From: Yoonia sp.
GTDB lineage: Bacteria > Pseudomonadota > Alphaproteobacteria > Rhodobacterales > Rhodobacteraceae
Assembly: GCF_014859355.1 (NCBI RefSeq)
Contig: NZ_JACUUJ010000006.1
Coordinates: 1-64,000 of the forward strand
Length of the DNA: 64,000 bases
Direction of reading: 5' to 3'
Positions 1 through 8,273 of the stretch are shown piece after piece. The translations under genes were made by a program, and so were the position numbers. The notes beneath the pieces were generated by a model that worked only from the letters and a program-made list of their open reading frames with translations, did not search any database and had not been told where the DNA came from. The first letter of the stretch is position 1. Each line of letters starts with the position of its first letter.

Positions 1-110
1 ATGCAGACAAGCAACCGTTAAGGTAAAGACCAACCTCGCTGCGGCAACGCCCCTTGCCGCCACGCGCCAAACGCCTCATATCGCGGGGCATGGAAACACA
101 GGGCCGCAAC

Positions 111-896
111 ATGACACTTCGCCAGAAAACCAACCGGATTCTCGAAACGGCATGGACCCGCAATTTCATCATAGGGGTCATCGTTTTCAACGCGATTATT
201 CTGGGCATGGAAACATCGCAAAGCATCATGTCGCGCGCTGGCGCATTGATCATCTTTCTTGATCGGTTGTGCCTTGCGATTTTCGTGACCGAACTGGCCG
301 CCAAGATGTTTGCCCAAGGCGGCCAGTTTTTCCGCCGCGGCTGGAACATTTTCGATTTCGTTATCGTGGGTGTTGCGCTGGTCCCCGGCAATGGCGGTTT
401 GTCCGTGCTGCGCGCACTGCGTATCCTGCGGGTGCTGCGCGTGATTTCCGTGGTGCCATCCCTACGACGCGTGGTCGAAGGTTTCGTGACCGCCCTGCCC
501 GGCATGGGGTCGGTGTTTCTGCTGATGGGGATCGTGTTCTACATCGGCGCGGTCATGGCGACCAAACTGTTTGGCGACACCTTCCCCGAATGGTTCGGCA
601 CCTTGGGGGCATCGGGCTATTCGCTGTTCCAGATCATGACGCTCGAAAGCTGGTCAATGGGTATCGTCCGCCCCGTGATGGAAGTTTACCCCTACGCCTG
701 GGCGTTTTTCATCCCCTTCATCATGATGACGACCTTCGCGGTGGTGAACCTACTGGTCGGTCTGATCGTCAATTCCATGCAGGACGCCCACGCCGAAGAA
801 AGCAACATCGCCACCGACGCCTATCGCGACGAGGTGCTGGCGAAACTGGCTGCGATCGAGAAGCGGTTGGATGAGAGGGCAAAAGGCGGGCGCTAG
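111..896 (+). CDS. BacNav-type voltage-gated sodium channel (ion transporter family)
   Basis: A single-repeat, six-helix voltage-gated cation channel of the bacterial NaChBac/NavAb kind, which acts as a homotetramer in the inner membrane. From the ATG at 111 the product has 261 residues. The S4 voltage sensor is visible at about residues 98-120 as [12 protein letters not shown] with arginines every third position, and the pore filter reads TLESWSM at about 177-183, the sodium-selective signature of this family. A short charged C-terminal tail follows S6. The ORF track starts at a TTG (54); the ATGs at 90 and 111 are both possible, and 111 is preferred because AGGG lies upstream and family members begin close to S1. 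The gene converges on dxs and their stop codons overlap in CTAG. Confidence 0.9.
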   Translation: MTLRQKTNRILETAWTRNFIIGVIVFNAIILGMETSQSIMSRAGALIIFLDRLCLAIFVTELAAKMFAQGGQFFRRGWNIFDFVIVGVALVPGNGGLSVLRALRILRVLRVISVVPSLRRVVEGFVTALPGMGSVFLLMGIVFYIGAVMATKLFGDTFPEWFGTLGASGYSLFQIMTLESWSMGIVRPVMEVYPYAWAFFIPFIMMTTFAVVNLLVGLIVNSMQDAHAEESNIATDAYRDEVLAKLAAIEKRLDERAKGGR

Positions 897-2806
897 GCCG
901 TTTTTGTGCCAATCTGCGCAATCCCCAGCACATCCAGCACTTTCGCCTCGATATGCTCTGCATTCATCCCCGCCACGTCATACATCGCCTTGGGGCTAGC
1001 CTGATCAATAAACGTATCGGGCAGCACCATAGAGCGGAATTTCAGCCCGTGATCGAACACGCCTTCGTCGGCCAGCAGTTGCGCCACATGTGACCCGAAC
1101 CCACCCACAGCGCCTTCTTCTATCGTGATCAGCGCCTCGTGATCGGCGGCCAGCTGCAGTATCATGTCGCGGTCCAGCGGTTTTGCGAAACGGGCATCGG
1201 CCACGGTTGGTTTGATCCCCTTTGCGCCCAGCGTCTCGCAGGCGGCCAGCACCTCGGCCAAGCGGGTGCCAAACGACAGGATCGCCACGCGCGCGCCTTC
1301 GCGGATCATCCGGCCCTTACCAATTTCCAGCGGCTGCGCATCTTCGGGAATTTCGACACCCACGCCTTCCCCGCGGGGAAAGCGAAACGCAATCGGTCCC
1401 TCGTCATGCGCCGCTGCCGTGGCAACCATGCGCACCAGTTCCGCCTCGTCCGCGGCAGCCATGACGACGAAACCGGGCAGATTTGAAAGAAAAGCCACGT
1501 CAAAAGACCCCGCGTGGGTCGCCCCATCGGCCCCCACCAGCCCTGCGCGGTCAATCGCGAAACGCACGGGCAGACGCTGTATTGCCACATCATGCACAAC
1601 CTGATCGTAACCGCGTTGCAGAAATGTTGAATACAGCGCGCAAAACGGGCGCAGCCCGCCCGCCGCCATGCCCGCGCTAAACGTTACCGCGTGCTGTTCT
1701 GCAATACCTACGTCAAAACAGCGGCTGGCATAGCGCGCCATGAATTTATCCAGCCCGGTGCCGTCCGGCATGGCCGCTGTGACCGCCACGATTTTCGGAT
1801 CGTCAGCGGCATGTTTGATCAAAGCCTCGGCAAAGACAGCTGTGTAAGACGGCGCATTGCTGGGTGTTTTTTTCTGTTTGCCAGTGACAACATCAAACTT
1901 GGCCGTGGCATGCCCCTTGTCGCGCGCACCCTCGGCGGGGCCATAGCCTTTGCCCTTTTTCGTGATTGCATGAATCAAAATGGGGCCATCGGCGCGGGCC
2001 TTGACAGTGCGCAACACCGACAAAAGCTGGTCCATGTCATGCCCGTCAATTGGCCCGACATAGGAAAAGCCCAGTTCCTCGAACATGGTCCCGCCCACGG
2101 TCATGTGTTTCAGCATATCCTTGGCGCGCTTTGCGCCTTCGCGGAACGGGGGCGGCAGCAGCGACACCGCGCCCTTGGCCGCCGCCTTGAATTCCTGAAA
2201 AGGTGCGCCGGCATATAGCCGCGACAAATAGGCCGACATCGCACCGGTTGGCGGGGCAATCGACATTTCATTGTCGTTCAGGATCACGATCAGCCGCTTG
2301 CCCAGATGACCCGCGTTGTTCATCGCCTCGTAAGCCATGCCGGCCGACATCGCACCATCACCGATCACGGCAATCGCATCGCCACCCCCCGCACCAAGAT
2401 CGCGCGCCACAACAAAGCCGAGTGCTGCCGAAATAGACGTGCTGGAATGGGCCGCGCCGAATGGGTCATAGGGGCTTTCGGATCGTTTGGTGAACCCGCT
2501 CAGCCCCCCTTCCATGCGCAGGGTGCGGATACGGTCGCGCCTGCCGGTCAGGATTTTGTGCGGATAACACTGGTGCGACACATCCCAGATGATCTTGTCC
2601 TTGGGCGCATCAAATACGGCGTGCAGCGCCACGGTCAGTTCGACAACACCCAGCCCCGCCCCCAGATGCCCGCCGGTTTCAGACACCGCCGCAATGGTTT
2701 CGGTGCGCAGATCGTCGGCCAGATGGCGCAACTCGTCATCTGACATCGCTTTCATGTCCGCAGGTGTATGAACCCGGTCAAGGGTGGGTGTCTTGGATTG
2801 GTCCAT
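893..2806 (-). CDS. dxs: 1-deoxy-D-xylulose-5-phosphate synthase
   Basis: The cytoplasmic first enzyme of the MEP isoprenoid pathway, joining pyruvate and glyceraldehyde 3-phosphate with thiamine diphosphate. Its 637 residues are the usual length. The TPP/Mg motif [18 protein letters not shown] is visible near residue 150, the catalytic-Glu stretch [14 protein letters not shown] near 370, and the transketolase C-terminal domain follows. It lies immediately downstream of ispA on the same strand (14 nt gap), so deacetylase-xseB-ispA-dxs looks like one transcript. The supply of prenyl precursors fits the carotenoid genes at the other end of the window. The identity is clear; the only open question is whether this genome has a second dxs copy elsewhere. 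Confidence 0.97.
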   Translation of the reverse strand: MDQSKTPTLDRVHTPADMKAMSDDELRHLADDLRTETIAAVSETGGHLGAGLGVVELTVALHAVFDAPKDKIIWDVSHQCYPHKILTGRRDRIRTLRMEGGLSGFTKRSESPYDPFGAAHSSTSISAALGFVVARDLGAGGGDAIAVIGDGAMSAGMAYEAMNNAGHLGKRLIVILNDNEMSIAPPTGAMSAYLSRLYAGAPFQEFKAAAKGAVSLLPPPFREGAKRAKDMLKHMTVGGTMFEELGFSYVGPIDGHDMDQLLSVLRTVKARADGPILIHAITKKGKGYGPAEGARDKGHATAKFDVVTGKQKKTPSNAPSYTAVFAEALIKHAADDPKIVAVTAAMPDGTGLDKFMARYASRCFDVGIAEQHAVTFSAGMAAGGLRPFCALYSTFLQRGYDQVVHDVAIQRLPVRFAIDRAGLVGADGATHAGSFDVAFLSNLPGFVVMAAADEAELVRMVATAAAHDEGPIAFRFPRGEGVGVEIPEDAQPLEIGKGRMIREGARVAILSFGTRLAEVLAACETLGAKGIKPTVADARFAKPLDRDMILQLAADHEALITIEEGAVGGFGSHVAQLLADEGVFDHGLKFRSMVLPDTFIDQASPKAMYDVAGMNAEHIEAKVLDVLGIAQIGTKTA

Positions 2807-2820
2807 CTCCTGCGGCCTTC

Positions 2821-3702
2821 TTAGTATGTCCGCGCAATCACAAAGCGCGCGGCGTCTTTCATTGTTTCTGCGTCGTCACCATAGACAGATAGCGCATCGC
2901 AGGCCTCTTGCACCAGTTCTGCCGCGCGACTTTTCGCCCCGTCAAGGCCCAGCAGCGACACGAACGTTGCCTTGCCCGCCGCCGCATCCTTGCCCACGGC
3001 CTTGCCCACAGCAGTGGCATCGCCGGTCACATCCAGCACGTCATCCCAAATCTGAAACGCCAGACCCAGCGCGCGCCCATAAATGGCCATGGGTTCGCGC
3101 GCCGCGTCTGCCATGTGCGGCCCAACCAGCGCCGACCAAGAAATCAGCGCGCCGGTCTTGCCCGCCTGTAATGCGATGATCTGCTCAAGGCTCAGCGGGG
3201 CATCCGCCGTTTCCGCCGCAATATCAGACGCCTGCCCACCGACCATGCCACGCACGCCCGCTGCATGGGCCAGCGTCATGACCAGATGCAGCTTGGCGCG
3301 ATCGGCACATTCTACCTGCGTCAGCAATTCAAACGCCAGGGCCTGCAATCCATCACCGGCCAGAACGGCGGTCGCCTGATCCCACTTTACATGAACGGTC
3401 GGCCGCCCGCGCCGCAGATCATCGTCATCCATGCATGGCAGATCATCATGGATCAGCGAATAGGCGTGAATACATTCGATCGCTGCCGCCGCGCCCGCAG
3501 CCGCCACCGGGCTGATACCATGCAGTCGCGCTGTTTCAAGCGCCAAAAAGGCCCGCAAACCCTTGCCCCCGGCAACCGCATAAAGCATTGCCTCGGGAAC
3601 AATACCGTCCAGCCCGCTTAATGCAAAACCGATGCGCGCTTCGGCCACTTGCGATGCTTGCGCCAATGACTGTTGCAGCCCAAGGCCTAGCGTATCACGC
3701 AT
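2821..3702 (-). CDS. ispA: Farnesyl/geranyl diphosphate synthase (polyprenyl synthetase family)
   Basis: A short-chain trans-prenyltransferase condensing IPP with DMAPP/GPP to farnesyl diphosphate. It carries the first aspartate-rich motif [10 protein letters not shown] near residue 90-100 and the second, [12 protein letters not shown], near residue 210, along with helical sequence typical of IspA. The preferred start is the ATG at 3702 (MRDTLGLG, 293 residues), which overlaps the last codons of xseB; the ORF track extends upstream to 3732 inside xseB without need. It sits between xseB and dxs, the standard alphaproteobacterial order. FPP rather than GGPP as product is inferred from the family context and not from the sequence alone. 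Confidence 0.95.
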   Translation of the reverse strand: MRDTLGLGLQQSLAQASQVAEARIGFALSGLDGIVPEAMLYAVAGGKGLRAFLALETARLHGISPVAAAGAAAAIECIHAYSLIHDDLPCMDDDDLRRGRPTVHVKWDQATAVLAGDGLQALAFELLTQVECADRAKLHLVMTLAHAAGVRGMVGGQASDIAAETADAPLSLEQIIALQAGKTGALISWSALVGPHMADAAREPMAIYGRALGLAFQIWDDVLDVTGDATAVGKAVGKDAAAGKATFVSLLGLDGAKSRAAELVQEACDALSVYGDDAETMKDAARFVIARTY

Positions 3703-3928
3703 CAAGCGGGGCCGTTCCTTTGGGTTCACCATTCTCGCCCAATGTGATCTTGGCGACCTTTTCCTCGGCCTCTTTCAACTTCGCTGCACAGCGCGCTTTC
3801 AATGCAGCGCCCCGTTCATAAAGCGCGATACTTTCTTCCAGCGCGACATCACCCCGCTCCAACTGGCCGACCACCGCCTCCAATTCCTTCATGGCGTCTT
3901 CAAAGCTCATTTCATCAACGTCGCTCAT
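3695..3928 (-). CDS. xseB: Exodeoxyribonuclease VII small subunit
   Basis: The small subunit of exonuclease VII, which degrades single-stranded DNA together with the XseA large subunit (not in this window). Its 77 residues are the normal size, with the family pattern SFEDAMKELEAVVGQLERGDVALEESIALYERGAAL forming two helices of a coiled coil. The start overlaps the stop of the upstream deacetylase gene as ATGA, and the 3' end overlaps the ispA start, so translation of the three is probably coupled. The short tail ends in acidic and alanine-rich residues and has no catalytic function of its own. Confidence 0.95.
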   Translation of the reverse strand: MSDVDEMSFEDAMKELEAVVGQLERGDVALEESIALYERGAALKARCAAKLKEAEEKVAKITLGENGEPKGTAPLDA

Positions 3929-4848
3929 CGGCCTCTTTCCTCCAGAACTTTCACATGCGCCGCCGCAGAGGCGCCCAGCGCCCCAAGGTCATAACCACCT
4001 TCCAGCGCGGACACAACGCGGCCCTGACAATGGATATCTGCCAGATCACAAAGTTTTCCAGTCACCCATGCAAAATCATCAGGCGTCAGGTTCATGCTTG
4101 CCAAAGGATCATCGCGATGCGCATCGAACCCGGCGGAAATCAGCAAAAGCTGCGGCGCGAAATCATCGACACGGGGCAAAACCAACCGTTTCATCACATC
4201 GCGAAACACCTTTGATCCGGTGCCTGCGGGCAGGGGCACGTTCAGCACATTACCCACGCCGGTTTCATCCGCCGCCCCCGTGCCGGGATACAACGGCGAC
4301 TGATGCGTCGAACAAAACAGGATGCGCGGGTCGTCTTCAACCTGATCCTGCGTGCCGTTGCCGTGATGCACGTCGAAATCAACGATCGCGACCCGTTTCA
4401 GCCCGTGATGGTCTAGCGCATGTTTCGCCCCGATGGCCACATTGCCAAAGAAACAAAACCCCATCGCCGTTTCGCGTTCTGCATGGTGTCCAGGCGGGCG
4501 GACGGCGGCAAAGGCATTGGCCGCTTCGCCACCCAACACCATATCAACCGCGCGCACCATGCCACCAACAGCGCGAAACGCCGCTTGCAATGTGCCAACT
4601 GACATATGCGTGTCCGCATCCAAAGACCGCCAGCCCAATGCTGGGGCCGCCGAACGGATCGCGGCCAGATGCGCCCTTGGATGGCAACGCAGAATATCGT
4701 CATCGGCGGCCAACGGTGCCTTGACGCGCAGCAGGTCCAACCCTTCAAGCGCACCCAGAACCGCATCAAGCCGGGCCACCTGTTCAGGATGACCGGGCGG
4801 CGTGACGTGGTTCAGACAATCTTTATGCGTCACCAATGCCGTCGTCAT
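3925..4848 (-). CDS. Histone deacetylase family protein (AcuC/acetylpolyamine amidohydrolase-like)
   Basis: A zinc-dependent deacetylase of the arginase/HDAC fold. Visible active-site elements are RPPGHHAE (the HH pair), VDFDVHHGNGTQD (zinc-binding Asp and His) and SAGFDAHRDDPL (zinc-binding Asp). The likely start is the ATG at 4848 (MTTALVTHKDC, 307 residues), since the preceding 26 codons of the ORF are intergenic in character. The substrate cannot be read from the sequence; bacterial relatives act on acetylated polyamines, acetoin-related compounds or acetyl-lysine. It overlaps xseB by ATGA and is the first gene of the deacetylase-xseB-ispA-dxs unit, a position also known in other Rhodobacterales. 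Confidence 0.88.
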   Translation of the reverse strand: MTTALVTHKDCLNHVTPPGHPEQVARLDAVLGALEGLDLLRVKAPLAADDDILRCHPRAHLAAIRSAAPALGWRSLDADTHMSVGTLQAAFRAVGGMVRAVDMVLGGEAANAFAAVRPPGHHAERETAMGFCFFGNVAIGAKHALDHHGLKRVAIVDFDVHHGNGTQDQVEDDPRILFCSTHQSPLYPGTGAADETGVGNVLNVPLPAGTGSKVFRDVMKRLVLPRVDDFAPQLLLISAGFDAHRDDPLASMNLTPDDFAWVTGKLCDLADIHCQGRVVSALEGGYDLGALGASAAAHVKVLEERGR

Positions 4849-4896
4849 CGCCGGACATCCCCCTGTCATTCCAAATGCCCCGCTTCTTCCGAGCAT

Positions 4897-4920
4897 GAAT
4901 ATCCCCGCCGGAGGCAGGCG
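4897..4920. repeat. Short dispersed intergenic repeat copy
   Basis: The sequence AATATCCCCGCCGGAGGCAGG lies between petR and the deacetylase gene. A closely similar stretch, AAATATCACCGCCGGAGGCGG, lies after mtaB at about 35544, and a more diverged one (AAATACCTCGGGGGAGGC) follows the queG start at about 12536. The central CCGCCGGAGG can pair with itself only partly. It is probably a dispersed intergenic element of this group of bacteria; its function is unknown. Confidence 0.45.
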
Positions 4921-4926
4921 CACCAA

Positions 4927-5628
4927 TCATTCAGGGGCCAGCATATACCCCGCACCGCGAACCGTTTGCAAATAGCGCGGTTGCTTTGGGTCTGTTTCGA
5001 TCTTGCGTCGCAGTCGGGTAATCTGCACATCCACCGCACGTTCCTGCGTTTGCTCGCCTGAACGGCTCAACTCCTCGACCAGAAGTGCGCGGGTGACAGG
5101 TTCTCCTGGGCGGCCAGAGAAAATACGCATCAAATGGCTTTCGGTGGCTGTCAGCCGAATAATTTCATCGCCCTGCCACATTTCACCGCGTGCAATATCA
5201 TAGCGGATGGGGCCAAGGTTCAGCACTTTGGGTGCGATGACCACGGGTTCAGCAGCAGGCATCCGGCGCAGGATTGCGTTGATGCGTAACAACAATTCCT
5301 TCGGCTCGAAGGGCTTTGACAAGTAATCGTCCGCGCCGGCTTCCAGCCCTGAAATGCGGTCACCGGTTTCGCCCTTGGCGGTCAACAACATGATCGGGGT
5401 TGTAATGGTCTGGCGCAGGTCGCGGCACAGCGCGATACCGTCTTCGCCCGGCATCATCACGTCCAGCACGATCAGATCAAATTCCAGCCCCGACAAAACC
5501 CGCCTGGCATGGGCGGCATCACGTGCTGTGCTTACCAGAAATCCGCTGCGGATCAGAAACTTTTGCAGCAGGCCGCGAATGCGTTCATCATCATCTACGA
5601 TCAACAGGTGGGCATCATCTGCGCTCAT
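4927..5628 (-). CDS. petR: Response regulator PetR, OmpR family
   Basis: A two-domain DNA-binding response regulator of 233 residues. The receiver domain (about 1-120) shows the acidic pocket IVDDDER, the phosphoacceptor aspartate in LIVLDVMMPGEDG and the lysine in DYLSKPFEPKE. The C-terminal OmpR winged helix (about 140-230) ends in VDVQITRLRRKIETDPKQPRYLQTVRGAGYML. Pairing with a MarR-type gene through an ATGA overlap matches the petPR operon of Rhodobacter capsulatus, where PetR is needed for cytochrome bc1 expression and growth. No histidine kinase is adjacent. Here petABC lies about 45 kb away and is not directly downstream as in R. capsulatus. Confidence 0.88.
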   Translation of the reverse strand: MSADDAHLLIVDDDERIRGLLQKFLIRSGFLVSTARDAAHARRVLSGLEFDLIVLDVMMPGEDGIALCRDLRQTITTPIMLLTAKGETGDRISGLEAGADDYLSKPFEPKELLLRINAILRRMPAAEPVVIAPKVLNLGPIRYDIARGEMWQGDEIIRLTATESHLMRIFSGRPGEPVTRALLVEELSRSGEQTQERAVDVQITRLRRKIETDPKQPRYLQTVRGAGYMLAPE

Positions 5629-6131
5629 TCCGGTTTGTCCTTCATCGCTTCGTATTGACGGCGTGTTTCGTCGTCCATCATCGCCTCCAACACCTGCCGG
5701 AAACCGGCCACCGCTGCGGGGCCAGCGGCGCGGTAAGCGCTGCGCATCCGGTCACGCTGTGCATTGGACAGCTCGCGTTCCAGCGCAGCACCTTTTGGGG
5801 TCAGATGCAAAAGCCGCTCACGCTTGTCCTGCTTCCCAACGGTGCTTGTTACCAAATCGTCTTCGATCAATGCGCGCAAGACACGATTCAGCGATTGCTT
5901 TGTAACGCCAAGAATTGACAAGAGATTGTTCACAGTCGTTCCCGGGCTGCGGTGGATAAAGTGCAGTGCACGGTGATGCGCGCGTCCATAGCCCTGTTCG
6001 GCAAGGATCCGATCAGGATCGGCGGTAAACCCGCGATAGGCGAAAAACATCGCCTCGATCCCTTTGCGCAACTGTTCATCTGTCAAAAACAGCAGGCTTT
6101 GCCCCATCTGCGGCTGCAAACCTTCGGCCAT
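5625..6131 (-). CDS. petP: MarR family regulator PetP
   Basis: A winged-helix MarR-type regulator of 168 residues, with the recognition-helix region LLSILGVTKQSLNRVLRALIEDDLV and the wing DKRERLLHLTPKGAALERELS. The N-terminal SLLFLTDEQLRKGIEAMFFAYRGFTADPDRIL resembles Rhodobacter PetP as I remember it. Its stop overlaps the petR start by 4 nt (ATGA), which is the petPR arrangement. It is divergent from ilvE, sharing a 147-nt AT-rich intergenic region. Identity as PetP rests on the sequence pattern plus the partner gene. Confidence 0.85.
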   Translation of the reverse strand: MAEGLQPQMGQSLLFLTDEQLRKGIEAMFFAYRGFTADPDRILAEQGYGRAHHRALHFIHRSPGTTVNNLLSILGVTKQSLNRVLRALIEDDLVTSTVGKQDKRERLLHLTPKGAALERELSNAQRDRMRSAYRAAGPAAVAGFRQVLEAMMDDETRRQYEAMKDKPE

Positions 6132-6278
6132 CAGGTGTCTCCTTCAATTCTGCCATGACAATAAGTCAGCTTTATTGACATTCCAAGAATCAACTGTTAG
6201 CGATTTACCTCAGATACGCAATATTATGTCTACTTTTGACCATAACGCGTAATAAATGCAAATCCAGAGAGGAACACG

Positions 6279-7148
6279 ATGGCTGGTGCATACGACGACA
6301 GAGACGGCAAAATCTGGATGGATGGCCAATTGATCGATTGGCGTAGCGCCAAGGTCCATATCCTGACCCATGCAATGCACTATGCGTCTTCCGTATTCGA
6401 GGGCGAGCGGTGCTACAACGGTAAGATCTTTAAATCACGCGCTCATTCCGAACGGCTGATCCAGTCAGGCAAGCTGATCGATTTTGACATCCCCTATACC
6501 GTCGATGAAATCGAAGCCGCCAAAACCGCCGCTCTTGAAGCGAATGGTCTGAAAGATGCCTATGTGCGCCCCCTGGCATGGCGTGGTTCCGGCGAAGACA
6601 TGGGCGTTGCGGCTGCACGCAACCCGGTGCATCTGGCTGTCGCCGTATGGGAATGGGGCAATTACTACGGCGACGCAAAAACGCGCGGCGCCAAGCTGGA
6701 CATCGCCAAATGGAAGCGCCCAAGCCCTGAAACGGCCCCGTCACAGGCCAAGGCGGCGGGCCTTTACATGATTGCCACAATGTCCAAACACGCCGCCGAA
6801 GCAAAGGGATGTTCAGACGCCATGATGTTTGACTATCGCGGATATGTGGCTGAAGCGACAGGTGCCAATATCTTTTTCGTCAAGGACGGCGAAGTGCATA
6901 CGCCAAAGCCAGATGCATTCTTGAACGGGCTGACCCGGCAAACGGTTATCGGGATGCTGCAAGCGCATGATATAAAGGTCCATGAACGCGTGATCATGCC
7001 CGATGAACTGGAAGGTTTCCAGCAATGCTGGCTGACCGGCACCGCCGCCGAAGTGACACCAGTGGGCCAGATCGGCGACTATCATTTCGAAGTCGGCCAG
7101 ATGACAAAAGATATTTCGGCCGAATACGAAAAACTGGTGCGGTCCTGA
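6279..7148 (+). CDS. ilvE: Branched-chain amino acid aminotransferase
   Basis: A PLP-dependent class IV aminotransferase that performs the last step of valine, leucine and isoleucine synthesis, using glutamate as amino donor. The 289 residues contain the fold-type IV pattern: an N-terminal DWRSAKVHILTHAMHYASSVFEGERCY, the likely PLP lysine in SQAKAAGLY (about residue 158), and the cofactor-binding stretch GYVAEATGANIFFVKDGEVHTP followed by LNGLTRQTVI. The start at 6279 has a good ribosome site (GAGAGGAAC, 7 nt upstream). It stands alone, divergent from petP, and is followed by a strong 12-bp hairpin. Confidence 0.94.
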   Translation: MAGAYDDRDGKIWMDGQLIDWRSAKVHILTHAMHYASSVFEGERCYNGKIFKSRAHSERLIQSGKLIDFDIPYTVDEIEAAKTAALEANGLKDAYVRPLAWRGSGEDMGVAAARNPVHLAVAVWEWGNYYGDAKTRGAKLDIAKWKRPSPETAPSQAKAAGLYMIATMSKHAAEAKGCSDAMMFDYRGYVAEATGANIFFVKDGEVHTPKPDAFLNGLTRQTVIGMLQAHDIKVHERVIMPDELEGFQQCWLTGTAAEVTPVGQIGDYHFEVGQMTKDISAEYEKLVRS

Positions 7149-7154
7149 TACAGA

Positions 7155-7182
7155 ATACCCGTCCGATTGATCGGACGGGTAT
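7155..7182 (+). terminator. Hairpin terminator after ilvE
   Basis: A perfect 12-bp inverted repeat, ATACCCGTCCGA - TTGA - TCGGACGGGTAT, starts 6 nt after the ilvE stop. There is no clean T run behind it (CGCCTTAA), so it is a stable 3' hairpin and probably a terminator, with termination efficiency uncertain. Confidence 0.7.
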
Positions 7183-7646
7183 CGCCTTAAACTGGCAAGC
7201 GATTCGTCAGACGCCATTCACCAGCCCCAAAATGGCCGGGCCAGCCAATCATGGCGCAATTTTATTGATGCGCCAACCGCAGGAAATGCATGACGCGGGG
7301 TGCCTGCGTGCGCATGCGCGGACGTCGCTGTAACGCGACACTGGCCTTGCTGGGCATGGCACTCAGTTTGATCGCAAACATCCAACCCGGCGCACTGTCA
7401 CGCGGCAAGGTGGCCCGATCCAGTTTATGCTTTTGAATATGCATATCTTCCTCCCTTTCGGTCTGTCATCATAGCACAATGCGCACGAACTTTTTCTGAA
7501 AAATGGCCTGTATACGCCCACACAATGCCACAAATCACCGATATTTGATGATTGTCCGGCATCAACTTTGAAGTGTTTTTTAGATTAAGGTTTGATCTCT
7601 GGCATGTGACTGTGTGATTACCTTTGTTTAACGAGTGTTTGTTTTT
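7183..7646. other. Intergenic stretch between ilvE terminator and next gene
   Basis: About 460 nt with no convincing large gene. The left half may code a 60-residue small protein on the minus strand (separate entry). The right half (7450-7640) is AT-rich, with many short T and A runs, and probably holds promoters for the gene at 7647 and for the small ORF. No tRNA or riboswitch pattern was recognised. Confidence 0.5.
7262..7444 (-). CDS. Possible small basic protein, unknown function
   Basis: A 60-residue ORF (MHIQKHKLDRATLPRD...) that I do not recognise. What supports it is the ribosome site: GGGAGGAAGAT directly precedes the ATG at 7444, one of the stronger Shine-Dalgarno matches in the window. 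The product is very basic (many Arg and Lys), with no signal peptide or membrane segment and a proline-rich middle. It reads toward the ilvE terminator on the opposite strand. It could be a real small protein or a chance ORF, and only conservation in relatives would decide. Confidence 0.35.
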   Translation of the reverse strand: MHIQKHKLDRATLPRDSAPGWMFAIKLSAMPSKASVALQRRPRMRTQAPRVMHFLRLAHQ

Positions 7647-8273
7647 ATGTCCCATCCAACCGCCGAAACGCCGCGTGCGTATCAGGATTCGCCTGCGTCA
7701 TCGATGTCGACGTTATTACGTATCCTGAAATCCGCACCCCAAGACCTTTGGCTTGACACGATTCGTCGTGCCAAACCGCGCGTCCATGACGAATTGGTCT
7801 TTTGGATGCTGAACCAGACAGAATGTGATTTTGCTGTCGCAGCACATGCATTCTATCACAGTGATCCTGCCCATTATCTGGATGACCCGCGCCCGTTGCC
7901 GCCGCACCCGGCACCCGGCCAGACCTTTGCCCAAGTTCTGATCAACTGGGACAAAGGTTATTACCGCACCCACAAACTGCAACTGGAACTGCGCGATGTT
8001 CATCCGCGCACCGTCGCCGGGCTCAATCAAAAATCAATGGCGCGGCCGCGTGGGTCGCTGCCTTTTGCAATTCCGGCCCGGTTTTTGGACCCTTGGGGCG
8101 GCAAACCCATTGCCCTTCCGCCCTATTTGTCGCCCGATGACGCCATTCATCTCTGGCCGATCTATGCTGCACTGCAACTGCGCGTGCCAGATGATCCCCC
8201 AGGCCTGCCGCGCCAGATTGCCAAAGCCCGCAAGGCCATTGGGCTGTTCAGCTTTCGCACACGCCGGTCCTAA
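7647..8273 (+). CDS. Conserved-looking hypothetical protein
   Basis: A 208-residue cytoplasmic protein of unknown function. It has no signal peptide or membrane helix. The segment DELVFWMLNQTECDFAVAAHAFYHSDP followed by LINWDKGYY faintly resembles small DUF4274-type domains, in which a cysteine in a Cys-Asp pair precedes a run of hydrophobic residues, but this is only a visual impression. The second half is proline-rich and basic at the end (RKAIGLFSFRTRRS). The ATG at 7647 is preferred to the GTG at 7635. Its stop overlaps that of the convergent EamA gene by 4 nt (CTAA). Confidence 0.7.
   Translation: MSHPTAETPRAYQDSPASSMSTLLRILKSAPQDLWLDTIRRAKPRVHDELVFWMLNQTECDFAVAAHAFYHSDPAHYLDDPRPLPPHPAPGQTFAQVLINWDKGYYRTHKLQLELRDVHPRTVAGLNQKSMARPRGSLPFAIPARFLDPWGGKPIALPPYLSPDDAIHLWPIYAALQLRVPDDPPGLPRQIAKARKAIGLFSFRTRRS

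Noticed and set aside
6175-6203. TTGACA upstream of ilvE as its promoter
   Set aside because: The -35 is good, but at 17 nt the -10 would be TAGCGA, too poor to call a promoter.
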